Source of the DNA: Phyllobacterium sp. 628
GTDB taxonomy: Bacteria; Pseudomonadota; Alphaproteobacteria; Rhizobiales; Rhizobiaceae
Direction of reading: 5' to 3'
DNA length: 64,000 nt
NCBI RefSeq assembly: GCF_014189505.1
Contig: NZ_CP050301.1
Span: 1,867,501-1,931,500 of the forward strand
Below the pieces are notes generated by a model that was given only the letters and a program-made list of their open reading frames with translations, had not been told where the DNA came from and did not search any database. This document shows, in pieces, positions 51,417 through 59,006 of this stretch (positions are counted from its first letter, which is position 1; each line of letters begins with the position of its first letter). The translations under genes were made by a program, and so were the position numbers.

Positions 51417-51425
51417 TTATCCACG
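51417..51425 (+). promoter_or_regulatory. DnaA-box-like site
   Basis: TTATCCACG matches the consensus TTATCCACA at eight of nine positions, 54 bases before the start of the DnaA-domain gene. A single near-match can occur by chance. Confidence 0.4.
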
Positions 51426-51478
51426 ATCTTGATGGTGGGTTTATAAGAAGATATTCCTATTCATGAAGTGGAGTGAGA

Positions 51479-51934
51479 ATGTCCGAGAGTTTCCCCCGTT
51501 TGATCCGTTCGAGCGCCGAAGCGCAGGCGATGATCGATATTCTCCGTCCGGGACGCATCAAGCCCAAAGCTATTCAGCCCCTGATATTGTCCGAGTGGAG
51601 TTCATGCAATGAACGCGTCTACGAGGTGTGCGATGGCGTTATCGATGTCCTGTCGACGTTTTTCAACGTCAGCGGGCGCGATCTGCGGGCGCATTCCCGC
51701 TGCAGCAGGCCCATCGCCAGGGTGCGGCAGGTGGGAATGTATGTGGCTCATGTCACGCTGGAATTGAACATGGCGGAGGTCGGGCGAGCCTTTGGCCGCG
51801 ACCGCAGCACGGTCAATCATGCGTGCCAAACGATCGAGGATTTGCGCGAGGAACCGGAGTTTGACCGCATTATCCACACTATCGAGAATATTCTGCGGGC
51901 AACATTTCTGCGTTACGGGACGGTGCGCCGATGA
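51479..51934 (+). CDS. DnaA domain IV-like (Bac_DnaA_C) DNA-binding protein
   Basis: A 151-residue protein lacking the DnaA ATPase. Residues about 60-135 match DnaA domain IV: RARQVGMYVAHV-like (RVRQVGMYVAHVTLELNM), AEVGRAFGRDRSTVNHACQT and IEDLREEPEF. This keeps the R-D-x-S-T-V-x-H-A-C signature that contacts DnaA boxes. The N-terminus (PLILSEWSSCNERVYEVCDG) is of unknown role. GGAGTGAG precedes the ATG. The stop overlaps the start of the DUF6456 gene (ATGA), so both are coupled. It probably binds DnaA-box-like DNA as a regulator rather than as an initiator. Confidence 0.88.
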   Translation: MSESFPRLIRSSAEAQAMIDILRPGRIKPKAIQPLILSEWSSCNERVYEVCDGVIDVLSTFFNVSGRDLRAHSRCSRPIARVRQVGMYVAHVTLELNMAEVGRAFGRDRSTVNHACQTIEDLREEPEFDRIIHTIENILRATFLRYGTVRR

Positions 51935-52737
51935 GTAATTTTCGTAAGGATAGTGGGCCGGTGCGCAGGGTTTTGCGGTTTCTCGCTAAAGCTCCGGCAG
52001 AGGGGGCGGCATCGGAGGGCGCGAGACTGACGCTGGAAAGTACAGCTGGTGGTGCCATCTCCATGGAACGGACGGTGGTCGATAAGGTGCTGCGCCAAGG
52101 GCTTGCGATGATCAGCAAAGACCGGCTGAGTATCAGCGATGCGGGCAGAGCCTGGTTGCGCCGGTTGGATAGTACAGATGACGCGTATGCCGCCCAACAT
52201 CGCAGCGAAGCGACGATCATTCTCAGTGATATCAACGGGTCGACGCAGGCGCGCTGCAACGACGCGGAATCACCGCTCGGCCTTTTGCGCAAGCGCAAGG
52301 ATGCATCGGGCCAGCCAATGATCAGCGATGCCGCATTCAGGGCGGGAGAGCGGCTGCGCGGTGATTATACGCTAGGCAATCTCATGCCAGCGCTTGGCGT
52401 CAACTGGGATGTGACTGGCTCTGGCTCGCGCCATTGTGGCAGCAACGGTGTGCTCGAAATCACCGACGCAGCGCTGGCGGCACGCCAAAGGGTTGAGCGA
52501 GCGCTGGAAGCGGTTGGGCCGGAATTGTCCGGCGTGCTCGTCGATGTGTGCTGTTTCCTCAAAGGTCTGGAAACGGTAGAGCGTGAAAGACTATGGCCTG
52601 TGCGTTCGGCCAAGCTGATCCTGAAGACGGCCCTTGCGGCGCTGGACCGGCATTATTACCCGCCGTCACCCTCGCGGCGGCGCATGCAAATCATACATTG
52701 GGGAACGGAGGATTATCGGCCGGTGATTGCGCGGTAG
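51931..52737 (+). CDS. DUF6456 domain protein
   Basis: A 268-residue protein. The N-terminal 80 residues resemble a winged-helix region (MERTVVDKVLRQGLAMISKD, RLSISDAGRAWLRRLD). The C-terminal DUF6456 part has SPLGLLRKRKDASGQPMISD, AAFRAGERLRGDYTLGNLMP and GVLVDVCCFLKGLETVERER. The family is found in Hyphomicrobiales beside the DnaA-IV protein. The function is unknown, and DNA binding is an inference from the N-terminus. Coupled to the upstream gene by a four-base overlap. Confidence 0.82.
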   Translation: MSNFRKDSGPVRRVLRFLAKAPAEGAASEGARLTLESTAGGAISMERTVVDKVLRQGLAMISKDRLSISDAGRAWLRRLDSTDDAYAAQHRSEATIILSDINGSTQARCNDAESPLGLLRKRKDASGQPMISDAAFRAGERLRGDYTLGNLMPALGVNWDVTGSGSRHCGSNGVLEITDAALAARQRVERALEAVGPELSGVLVDVCCFLKGLETVERERLWPVRSAKLILKTALAALDRHYYPPSPSRRRMQIIHWGTEDYRPVIAR

Positions 52738-52766
52738 ACTAAGATATTTCGGTCTGCATTCTGATG

Positions 52767-52895
52767 GTACGTGGTTCGACAAGCTCACCATGAGGGAGAT
52801 GGAGGATTGCAGGGAGCCAAATTCTGAGCATGTATGTGACGATTGGCATTGCAACCCACCCATCTCCCTCATGGTGAGCTTGTCGAACCACGCAC
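52767..52895 (+). repeat. 129-bp palindromic repeat, copy 2
   Basis: Arms begin GTACGTGGTTCGACAAGCTC and end GAGCTTGTCGAACCACGCAC. The interior starts GGAGGATTGCAGGGAGCC, matching copy 1 (28409-28533) in reverse complement. It is non-coding and lies between converging DUF6456 and sufE. Confidence 0.85.
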
Positions 52896-52910
52896 GATTT
52901 TAATGCACGA

Positions 52911-53351
52911 TTAATGCTGGGTGGCGTTGGCTGCACCAAGTGCAGCCTGTGCCTCGTTGCGGATACGCCCAATCATCGAGCGCAGACCGTTGGAGCGCTG
53001 TGGTGTCAGATTTTCAACGAGACCAAGCTTTTTAAGAATCGCTTCCGGATCGACAGCCAGGATTTCCGATGCTTTCTTGCCGGAGTAAAGTACCATCATG
53101 ATGGCAACGAGACCGCGGACGATATGCGCGTCGGAATCGCCAACAAACTCAATCATCGGATCAGCGCCATCCCCGAGCGTGCCTTTCAGCCAGACCTGGC
53201 TGACACACCCATTGACCTTATGGGCGGCATCGCGCGCTGTGTCGGGATAGGGTTTGAGCTCACGTCCAAGGTCGATGACATAGCGATAGCGGTCTTCCCA
53301 ATCATCGAGAAAGTCAAAATCCGCAATAATGTCGTCGATTGTCTGTGCCAT
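52911..53351 (-). CDS. sufE: SufE family Fe-S cluster assembly protein
   Basis: A 146-residue protein matching SufE: IIADFDFLDDWEDRYRYVID, LGRELKPYPDTARDAAHKVN, then the active Cys in GCVSQVWLKG and FVGDSDAHIVRGLVAIMMVL. SufE takes sulfur from the SufS cysteine desulfurase and passes it to the SufBCD scaffold. No other suf genes are in the window. The start MAQTIDD was chosen, and 15 codons upstream are also open. It follows the DUF5330 gene by 71 bases. Confidence 0.95.
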   Translation of the reverse strand: MAQTIDDIIADFDFLDDWEDRYRYVIDLGRELKPYPDTARDAAHKVNGCVSQVWLKGTLGDGADPMIEFVGDSDAHIVRGLVAIMMVLYSGKKASEILAVDPEAILKKLGLVENLTPQRSNGLRSMIGRIRNEAQAALGAANATQH

Positions 53352-53422
53352 GGATCCATTCCTTATAGGGCACATATAGTGATGGGAAGACCGCACGTCA
53401 CCGTTTAATCATGTCGCAGACA

Positions 53423-53914
53423 TTACTTCTTGGCGACAGTGCCCGTGGTTTTGGTATCGACTGCACCGGTCTGTTCGCGCTGGCGGACGACCACATCGAG
53501 GATTTCCCGCAACGCCATTTCTCGCAGTTTGGATTTGATCAGGTCGCTCTTGTCGGTCGCTGCATCAATGGCGGAGCTGGCCTCGGCATTGGCATGTGCG
53601 GCGGCAACCGCTGCATCTGGGCTGGTGGCTTTATTGCCTAACTGTCCGTCGAGATAGGTATAGCCAACTTTGGCAACCTCGCTGGCGCGAACACCGGCAT
53701 TGTTAAGGGCAGCCTTGCCAGTTTCACACGCATTGGGATTGCGTGTGCAGAACTGGCTGAGATCGCTGATCGTTTCACGCGCGGCAAAGAACGCCTCGAT
53801 GGGGCCGGGCTGTGCGGTTCCATCCGGATTGTTTTTTGAATCCACTGGAATGAACAGTGAGATCAACATCATCCAGAAGCAGAACTTGATCGCAAACCTG
53901 ATCAGGAAGAACAT
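53423..53914 (-). CDS. DUF5330 family membrane-anchored protein
   Basis: A 163-residue protein. It starts with one hydrophobic segment (MFFLIRFAIKFCFWMMLISL, then FIP). A periplasmic part follows with two Cys close together (FCTRNPNACETGKAAL) and an Ala-rich helical region. The layout matches DUF5330 proteins of Hyphomicrobiales, whose function is unknown. GAGGGTTG precedes the ATG. It is first in a pair with sufE. Confidence 0.75.
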   Translation of the reverse strand: MFFLIRFAIKFCFWMMLISLFIPVDSKNNPDGTAQPGPIEAFFAARETISDLSQFCTRNPNACETGKAALNNAGVRASEVAKVGYTYLDGQLGNKATSPDAAVAAAHANAEASSAIDAATDKSDLIKSKLREMALREILDVVVRQREQTGAVDTKTTGTVAKK

Positions 53915-54290
53915 TTCTCACAACCCTCTGTCGACACACAGACCGCTTCCCAGGAGCGGTTCATATCGAGACCTTGCCACAGACACGGCAAAAACCCGTT
54001 GAGACGTGCTTTTGCATTTGAGCGATCATAGAAACGAAGGATTAAGAAATATTGGCGGCGAAAATGCCGGTTTTCCGATTCGACGCATAATCTGGCCGCA
54101 ACCCGAAACCCTTCGTTTACCATGCATTGAAAAGCCGCTCCACATTCGGCTGAAACCGGTTGCGAGGGGCATCTCGGGCCCCGGTTTTATCCTTTCCTTA
54201 AAGCCTCGTCTGCGAAAGTTAACGGCGACATTGAAATGACCGTGAAGTGCTCGGCTCCGGCCGACTCACACGGAAAGCAGGAAAAAACTG

Positions 54291-56102
54291 GTGCCGATTC
54301 ACTCCGTCCCACTATCCAAGATTGCTGATGCCTACCGGCGCCATTGCAAGCATTGGGTGAGCGCATCTGTTGCGGGCATAGCCGAACGCGACAAGGATGC
54401 ACGTATGGCCGGCGCCTTTCTGGCGATGCCAGTCTTGTTGGCGGTCGCCCTGGTGACGAGCCATACCCTCTTTAGTGAAGCAGGCGGTATGCTCAGCCTT
54501 GCGATCGGGGTTTTTGCTTTGCCAATGATCTTGTGCGGTGCGCTTTCGCTCGCGCGCAGCAGCAAGATGATCGGGTTGGGCGCATTGGCTTCTTATGGCA
54601 TGGCTATCGGGTTGATCAGTGTGACCGGACCATCCGCCAATCTGCTTTTGTGGATCATGGGCGCGGCCATTCCGCTTGAAGCCTGGTTTGTCTATCGCTC
54701 GCAGCAATCCCTTGCAGCTTCCGGCACCGTTGCTGTTGGCGTTCTCGCTGTGCTTCTCGGCGTCTCCATATGGATGGGCGGCGCAGTCACCATGACAGCA
54801 TTCTCGTTGCTGGCCTCGCTGGGCTACGGCGCTTCCCTCTTGACCCGTGCGGCCGCCACGTTGATTGCCCGTGGCCGTGAGGCGCGCCGCGATGACCGCG
54901 TGTATGATCTTGAAAGCGCCATTGAAGGCGTGGTCATGGGTATTGGCCGCGACGGTATGATCACGACACTGTCCAGCAAGGCGCAGGACCATTTCGGCAT
55001 GGCCCGCAGTCTGTTGATCGGCACTGCCTTGCTTGACCGGGTGCATGTATCGGACCGTGTGCATTTTCTGGCGTTTCTCTCGGATTTACGCAGCGGTGTT
55101 GCGGGCAGCGTCACAGAGGTGAAGCTACGTTGCGTTGCGCCGGGCGATACGCCCCGGTCCGCCCATAGCGTTCGCTTTGCCAATTATAGGCTCTCCGGTG
55201 CGCCACACAGCCAAAGTGACGGGTTCGTTGTTATTGCGACGGACATATCCGCCGCAGTCGCCGATCGTTTTGCCCTTGAGGCGGCGCGAACCAAGGTTGA
55301 AACGGCAGAAATTACCAAAGGTCGCTTCCTCGCTTCCGTCAGCCATGAACTGCGCACGCCGCTGAATTCCATTATTGGTTTCTCCGATGTGCTGCTGCAG
55401 GAAATCTGCGGCAAGCTGCCGGACGCACGCCAGCGCGAATATGTCGAACTCGTGCATCAATCCGGCACGCACCTGCTTTCCGTGGTCAATGCGATTCTCG
55501 ACGTTTCGAAGATCGAGGCAGGCACCTATCCGATCATCGCTGAAACGTTCGCCTTCAAGGAGGCGGTAACGATGGTGCATGATATGATGGCCCATCAGGC
55601 TTCGCAGAAGAATGTCACCCTGTGCGACCGGGTGAGCGCGCATATTGGTTCGGTTGTTGCGGATCGCCGCGCTATCCAGCAGGTGCTGATCAATCTCGTC
55701 TCCAATGCGGTGAAGTTCACCGAGCATGGCGGCATTGTAACTGTTGATGCCGGCATTCACGACGAGATGCTGTCTTTCTCGGTCAGCGACACGGGTATCG
55801 GTATTGCCGAAGCCGACCTGCTGACACTGGGCCAACCATTCCGTCAGGTGCAGAACGATTATACCCGCAGGCATGAGGGCACTGGCCTTGGTCTTGCGAC
55901 CGTAAAGGGGCTGATTGGCCTGCACGGCGGCAGGATGGATATTCGCAGCCGTCCGGGGCATGGCACGGTGGTGAATATTCTTATTCCGCTCGCCGGTCCG
56001 CAGACCGAATTGGTTCAGCCAGAACCGGTCAATATCGTCGAATTCAGAGCTGACAGCGACAGTGAGGGAGGTTCCCATGCGGAAGCCCGTAAATCGGCCT
56101 GA
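54291..56102 (+). CDS. divJ: Membrane sensor histidine kinase, DivJ-like
   Basis: A 603-residue kinase. Membrane segments span about residues 40-195 (FLAMPVLLAVALVTSHTLF and five to six more). A PAS-like part follows (about 205-330, AIEGVVMGIGRDGMITTLSS). The HisKA motif is FLASVSHELRTPLNSIIGF (His352), and the ATPase part has LINLVSNAVKFTEHGG, FSVSDTGIGIAEAD and HEGTGLGLATVKGLIGLHGG. The REYVELVHQSGTHLLSVVNA stretch is typical of the DivJ/PleC group that phosphorylates DivK. In Sinorhizobium meliloti divJ lies beside mucR, as I recall, which supports DivJ. GTG start after AGGA. Confidence 0.85.
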   Translation: MPIHSVPLSKIADAYRRHCKHWVSASVAGIAERDKDARMAGAFLAMPVLLAVALVTSHTLFSEAGGMLSLAIGVFALPMILCGALSLARSSKMIGLGALASYGMAIGLISVTGPSANLLLWIMGAAIPLEAWFVYRSQQSLAASGTVAVGVLAVLLGVSIWMGGAVTMTAFSLLASLGYGASLLTRAAATLIARGREARRDDRVYDLESAIEGVVMGIGRDGMITTLSSKAQDHFGMARSLLIGTALLDRVHVSDRVHFLAFLSDLRSGVAGSVTEVKLRCVAPGDTPRSAHSVRFANYRLSGAPHSQSDGFVVIATDISAAVADRFALEAARTKVETAEITKGRFLASVSHELRTPLNSIIGFSDVLLQEICGKLPDARQREYVELVHQSGTHLLSVVNAILDVSKIEAGTYPIIAETFAFKEAVTMVHDMMAHQASQKNVTLCDRVSAHIGSVVADRRAIQQVLINLVSNAVKFTEHGGIVTVDAGIHDEMLSFSVSDTGIGIAEADLLTLGQPFRQVQNDYTRRHEGTGLGLATVKGLIGLHGGRMDIRSRPGHGTVVNILIPLAGPQTELVQPEPVNIVEFRADSDSEGGSHAEARKSA

Positions 56103-56964
56103 CAACAGGAAACGCCGTCCGCCTAAAAGAGGCCGGATGGCTTCCGTTCTCATCGGTGCAGGCGGCTTGATTGCCCGTAATCCGGCTATAGCGGGTGGAG
56201 CAACTGCCTTTCTGGTTACACTTGGGTTCATTTCGGCCAATGCGCTGTGGTATCAGCCGCAGGGCCATGATGGCGTCTTCTTCCGCACCCGGCCGGAACT
56301 GGTGTTCAAACCAGTCAAACATGATGGTACCGTGTTCGGCACGCCGCAGAAGCAAAGTTCTGTCGATGCGCCTATACGCAAGGTGAATTCTGTACCCGTG
56401 CCACAGGCCAATCCGGATCCTGTTGCCGCTGCCATCAATGGAGAGCCGGTTCTGGCACCAGGCGGCGATCCGGAAGTGGCAAAGATGCAGCAGAAGCTGC
56501 TGGCGCTCGGATTCTACAATGGCGCCGTCGATGGACTGGCAGGCAAGGGCACGCGCGCGGCGATTGAGGCCTACCGCAAGGCGACGGCGGAAATGGGTGT
56601 CGAGGTACAGCCGGCTGTGGGCAATGCCAGTGATACGACGGCGAGCATCGCCATTCCCGCAGCCAAGCCGGGCCATGGGAATGACAAGGCAACGGTCCAG
56701 AGCATATCCGCGACGTCGAACGACAAGGTGACGAGCAGTGCAGCGCAAGCACCCGCTGGTGGCGGTCTTGCACCGGCGGAAATTGTCCGTATTCAGGCGG
56801 GCCTGCGTGCTTTCGGCAATGATATGGTTGAAATTGATGGCAAGGTTGGTGCAACCACCAAGACCGCAGTCAAGGAATTCCAGGGTCTGTTCAAACTGCC
56901 GGTTACCGGCGAACCCGACGCGAAACTGCTTGCCAAGATGCAGGAAATCGGCCTGATCAACTGA
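56077..56964 (+). CDS. Membrane protein with two peptidoglycan-binding-like domains
   Basis: A 295-residue protein. A basic N-terminus (RKPVNRPDNRKRRPPKRGRM) precedes one membrane segment (about residues 36-60). Two PG_binding_1-like units follow: about 133-170 (DPEVAKMQQKLLALGFYNGA) and about 240-295 (IVRIQAGLRAFGNDMVEIDG). A Thr/Ala-rich linker lies between. It is probably an envelope protein touching peptidoglycan. The start has GGGAGG upstream and overlaps the end of the kinase gene by 26 bases, so they are cotranscribed. Confidence 0.85.
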   Translation: MRKPVNRPDNRKRRPPKRGRMASVLIGAGGLIARNPAIAGGATAFLVTLGFISANALWYQPQGHDGVFFRTRPELVFKPVKHDGTVFGTPQKQSSVDAPIRKVNSVPVPQANPDPVAAAINGEPVLAPGGDPEVAKMQQKLLALGFYNGAVDGLAGKGTRAAIEAYRKATAEMGVEVQPAVGNASDTTASIAIPAAKPGHGNDKATVQSISATSNDKVTSSAAQAPAGGGLAPAEIVRIQAGLRAFGNDMVEIDGKVGATTKTAVKEFQGLFKLPVTGEPDAKLLAKMQEIGLIN

Positions 56965-56987
56965 TTGATCATGGCTGGGAAATCACA

Positions 56988-57335
56988 ATGCGTCTGACAT
57001 CTGAATTCTGGGTTTCTGCACTGGTGCGCCGGATCAACGATACGGGCGCTTTTGCTGCTTTGAGCAATAAGGGGGCGGCGGAGGCCGGGGCCATCTTCAT
57101 CAAATTTCGCAATGCCGACGGCACCTACGACCTGTTCGGTCCCGCGCCGCAGATGGTCTATGACGAGACCAAGCCCGATGAGCGGCAGTTCAGCCTGCTG
57201 AAATCCTGCATCGCCGACTATGACGCGGACGCGGATCTGGAAAAGCAGAAGCGCTGGGACCGGGATTTATGGATTGTCGAGATCGAGGATTATCGCGGTG
57301 ACCGCGCTGAGCTATTCCCTGTCGCCAAGGACTGA
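56988..57335 (+). CDS. DUF1491 family protein
   Basis: A 115-residue protein matching DUF1491: MRLTSEFWVSALVRRINDTG, AFAALSNKGAAEAGAIFIKF, then YDLFGPAPQ and DLWIVEIEDYRGDRAELFPV. Found mainly in alphaproteobacteria, function unknown. It follows the peptidoglycan-binding gene by 23 bases and is probably the last gene of the kinase operon. It ends one base from the converging DUF2336 gene. Confidence 0.88.
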   Translation: MRLTSEFWVSALVRRINDTGAFAALSNKGAAEAGAIFIKFRNADGTYDLFGPAPQMVYDETKPDERQFSLLKSCIADYDADADLEKQKRWDRDLWIVEIEDYRGDRAELFPVAKD

Positions 57336-57336
57336 A

Positions 57337-58311
57337 TTACGAAACCTTGCGCGATGAGCCCGGCACAGTGCTGCCGCGTTCAAAGTCTGCCGCCATCTCC
57401 CGCAATTTTTGCCTGAGCTTTTGCGAATTTTCTTCAGTCTTCCAGCGATCAATGGTCAGTTGCGCCTTGTCCTTGTCGATCTGGCGGTAGGACTGGACGA
57501 ACAGGCGCAGGGAATGCAGGTCCTTATGGACCAGACCGAACAGGCCGGTGAGTACCAGATGGGCCGCTTCAGCTGAAAGACCGAGCGAGGCAAGGGCGAT
57601 GGTCAATTCCGCATTCAGGCTATGGCCGACAATGCGGGCCGCAGTCTCGTCATCCAATTGCAGGGCTTTAGCAAATTCACCTTGAAAATAATGGGTGTGG
57701 TCGAGCAATGCCGCGTCGATCAAATGATTGGCGAGTGCCTGATCGGTGGAGAAGCCCGCATCCGAATCGCGCATCAAGGCACGCAATGCCTCACGCGTTT
57801 CCCGCAGCCGCGGTGATTCCGTTTCAGCTTGGCTCAAAGGCTTTTCCTCTTCGCTAACCGGCAGGCCCGCCTGCAGCGCCAGTGCGCGGTCAATGGCCGG
57901 ATCATGGAAACGGTGCAAGGCTTGCAGGAGCAGGGGGTCATCGATCTCCCTCCGGGCAATGGCGCGGGCATGGCTGATACCTTTGCGTTGGATCAGATCA
58001 ATGAGGTCAGCGGACTGCAGCACCGGTGAGCGCAAGAGCAGCGGTGCGGAAATATCGATGTCGTCTTCGGCAAGCGCGATAATCAGGCGTTTGGGCGCAT
58101 GGGCCATTTCGGACAGAGCTGCGGCCGCATGACGGCGCACGCGCGGCGATGCGAGGGCAAGAAGCGGTACTGCGAGATCCTCAAGCTGCTGGGCATCGCT
58201 CTTTGCCGGTCGGGCGACACAGCAGAATGCAGTTATGGATGCGGTCAGGAGATCGTCAGCCTTGCTGCCGCCATTGCGGTCTTCAAGCGCGCGAAACTCA
58301 GGATACTTCAC
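57337..58311 (-). CDS. DUF2336 family protein
   Basis: A protein of about 324 residues built of helical repeat-like units, as in DUF2336: LAVPLLALASPRVRRHAAAA, LSEMAHAPKRLIIALAEDDI, DISAPLLLRSPVLQSADLID and ALHRFHDPAIDRALALQAG. I use the GTG at 58311 (VKYPEFRALEDR), six bases after GGAG, because the upstream 12 codons look non-native. Function unknown. The repeats suggest protein binding. Confidence 0.8.
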   Translation of the reverse strand: MKYPEFRALEDRNGGSKADDLLTASITAFCCVARPAKSDAQQLEDLAVPLLALASPRVRRHAAAALSEMAHAPKRLIIALAEDDIDISAPLLLRSPVLQSADLIDLIQRKGISHARAIARREIDDPLLLQALHRFHDPAIDRALALQAGLPVSEEEKPLSQAETESPRLRETREALRALMRDSDAGFSTDQALANHLIDAALLDHTHYFQGEFAKALQLDDETAARIVGHSLNAELTIALASLGLSAEAAHLVLTGLFGLVHKDLHSLRLFVQSYRQIDKDKAQLTIDRWKTEENSQKLRQKLREMAADFERGSTVPGSSRKVS

Positions 58312-58432
58312 GAACACACTCCACTTGCCGACGCAACACGCTACCAAACCATGGCTAAAATTAGCTGCGAAGCGTTAGCAACCCGTTAACCATCGGGGTG
58401 TCTAATGAAATTATGCGCGGAGTTATCGCGCG

Positions 58433-58500
58433 AAGACTGATCCTTACCGATCAGCCCCCTTAGGGGATGCCCCAGAGGGGAACAAAGCAGCCCGTGTTCG
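58433..58500 (+). other. Structured GC-rich leader before a small gene
   Basis: Between the DUF2336 upstream region and the gene at 58577. It contains CTGATC/GATCAG arms (58438-58456) and alternative pairings among CCCCCTTAGGGG and GCCCCAGAGGGG. It could be an RNA leader or a small RNA. I do not recognise a known class. Confidence 0.3.
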
Positions 58501-58576
58501 GCGCTTTGGCCGGATGCAAAGACCAGCATGAGCGTTTGCGTATCAAGGAGATCAACAAGCCAAACGGATGGACGAA

Positions 58577-58771
58577 ATGGGTTTTGTCATCACATTTCCA
58601 AACAGTGCTATGCGCCAGCGCATCGCAAGGAAGACCGAACAGCGGGTAGCACCCGCAGAGATCATGATTTTTCCGGGCGTGCGCTACGAGCGCACTGCGA
58701 AAGACGTTCGCACCCGCGACAAGGACAAGTCGGGCAAGGGTTTGTTTGATCCCATGCCGCAGCCAAGCTGA
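58577..58771 (+). CDS. Small hypothetical protein, 64 aa
   Basis: A 64-residue frame (MGFVITFPNSAMRQRIARKT, basic centre, then PAEIMIFPGVRYERT and a charged tail). An ATG three codons earlier is possible. It has no signal peptide or membrane segment. The net charge is basic. The amino acid pattern and length look like a real small cytoplasmic protein of Hyphomicrobiales, but no family name is known to me. Confidence 0.55.
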   Translation: MGFVITFPNSAMRQRIARKTEQRVAPAEIMIFPGVRYERTAKDVRTRDKDKSGKGLFDPMPQPS

Positions 58772-59006
58772 CAAGCAGCGCACAATTTGTTGCTTCATTT
58801 CCGATTTATGGCCCGGCATTGATGGGAACCATATTATTCGAGCAAGCCTCATGGGCCGTCGGCGAGTGTCGGTTTGAGATCAGCCTAAGACGCCACCAAT
58901 CCTGAAATAACTGGTGTTGTTACACCCGTGTCATAGTTACGCGCTAGCGTTTGATCATTGCCCTATTTTTTCAGAGCTTCGGCTCAATATTTTTTGGATA
59001 ATGATC

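Noticed and set aside
55125..56240. 371-codon frame antisense to the DivJ-like kinase
   Set aside because: Overlaps the HisKA and ATPase motifs of the real gene and lacks a start signal.
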